The notes beneath the pieces were generated by a model that was not told where the DNA came from, searched no databases, and saw only the letters and a program-made list of their open reading frames with translations. This document shows positions 63,826 to 64,000 of a stretch of DNA of 64,000 bases, one piece after another. Made by a program: the position numbers and the translations under genes. This DNA comes from Bacteroides mediterraneensis. GTDB lineage: Bacteria; Bacteroidota; Bacteroidia; Bacteroidales; Bacteroidaceae. Numbering within the stretch: position 1 is the stretch's first letter; each line of letters begins with the position of its first letter. The stretch is from NCBI RefSeq assembly GCF_900128455.1, contig NZ_LT635783.1, positions 1,576,919 to 1,640,918 on the forward strand, read 5' to 3'.

Positions 63826-64000
63826 TTACACTGGGATTGCGGTCATTTTCAATGTATCCAGATTGACATAGACACCGCGATACAGTGTCTTTCCTTCCTT
63901 GAACATTCTCCATAATATGTCACATCCGATATGTGCCAGTGTGGAGTTGATGAACAAATCCTGTTTTTCCAAAGCTTCCGCCAGAGAACAGCTTGGTCCT
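63826..64000 (-). CDS. PRTRC-system ThiF-like protein, C-terminal fragment
   Basis: Read on the minus strand, the frame enters at the window edge and ends at 63826. About 58 residues: GPSCSLAEALEKQDLFINSTLAHIGCDILWRMFKEGKTLYRGVYVN. CSLAEAL and QDLFINSTLA fit the C-terminus of the ThiF-like member of the PRTRC gene set, a plasmid and ICE-associated cluster of unknown function. The N-terminal part is outside the window. Confidence 0.7.
   Translation of the reverse strand, partial: GPSCSLAEALEKQDLFINSTLAHIGCDILWRMFKEGKTLYRGVYVNLDTLKMTAIPV

Overview
The window looks like Bacteroidales DNA (Bacteroides, Phocaeicola or Parabacteroides). It carries a CTnDOT-type regulatory set (rteA, rteB, rteC), a mobA-mobB-mobC block divergent from a traA-to-traQ operon, and promoters with the Bacteroides -7 box TAnnTTTG. 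About 1-57166 reads as the inner and right-hand part of one integrative and conjugative element (ICE). The left end, with its integrase and excision genes, lies outside the window. The right end is probably a tRNA 3'-end-like sequence at 57141-57169 followed by a tRNA-style terminator.

Cargo (1-24468). Two AraC-family regulators (1-685 and 18473-19378) frame about 20 redox and hydrolase genes: six aldo/keto reductases, a YqhD-type alcohol dehydrogenase with all four metal ligands, one flavin reductase, three exported flavodoxins, a Tat-type flavodoxin-ferredoxin fusion, five alpha/beta hydrolases, an exported carboxymuconolactone decarboxylase-cupin protein, a RibD-like reductase, a multi-cluster ferredoxin membrane protein and a BASS-type transporter. 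Four transcription units start from the same 34-bp element, each exactly 18 nt before a TAnnTTTG box. The YqhC/YqhD/DkgA-like gene set suggests a mobile response to reactive aldehydes or other electrophiles. That function is inference.

Regulation and defence (24481-31048). rteA follows the last cargo gene by 12 bp, where CTnDOT has tetQ. Transfer control may therefore be wired to the AraC regulon instead of to tetracycline. After rteB come a strongly folded RNA region, a RibD-like gene, a perfect 36-bp palindrome, rteC, an Abi_2/AbiF-like HEPN gene with a structured leader, and a promoter-to-terminator unit that may encode a small RNA.

Transfer (31064-51981). mobC, mobB and mobA lie on the minus strand and a hairpin-rich oriT candidate separates them from traA-traQ plus a lysozyme gene. 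traG (VirB4) is split by a complete 2.5-kb group II intron (41291-43797); joining the exons restores the reading frame. A short minus-strand block (52154-56003) with PcfJ/PcfK-like genes follows, then a 1.4-kb region without a convincing gene.

Right flank (57167-64000). This is visibly more AT-rich and contains three tyrosine recombinases, one with a degraded active site, and five small helix-turn-helix genes. Three of the helix-turn-helix promoters carry decameric direct repeats (GTCATCAGAT type). The window ends in what looks like the C-terminus of a PRTRC-system ThiF protein, so a second mobile element or plasmid-like island probably starts here.
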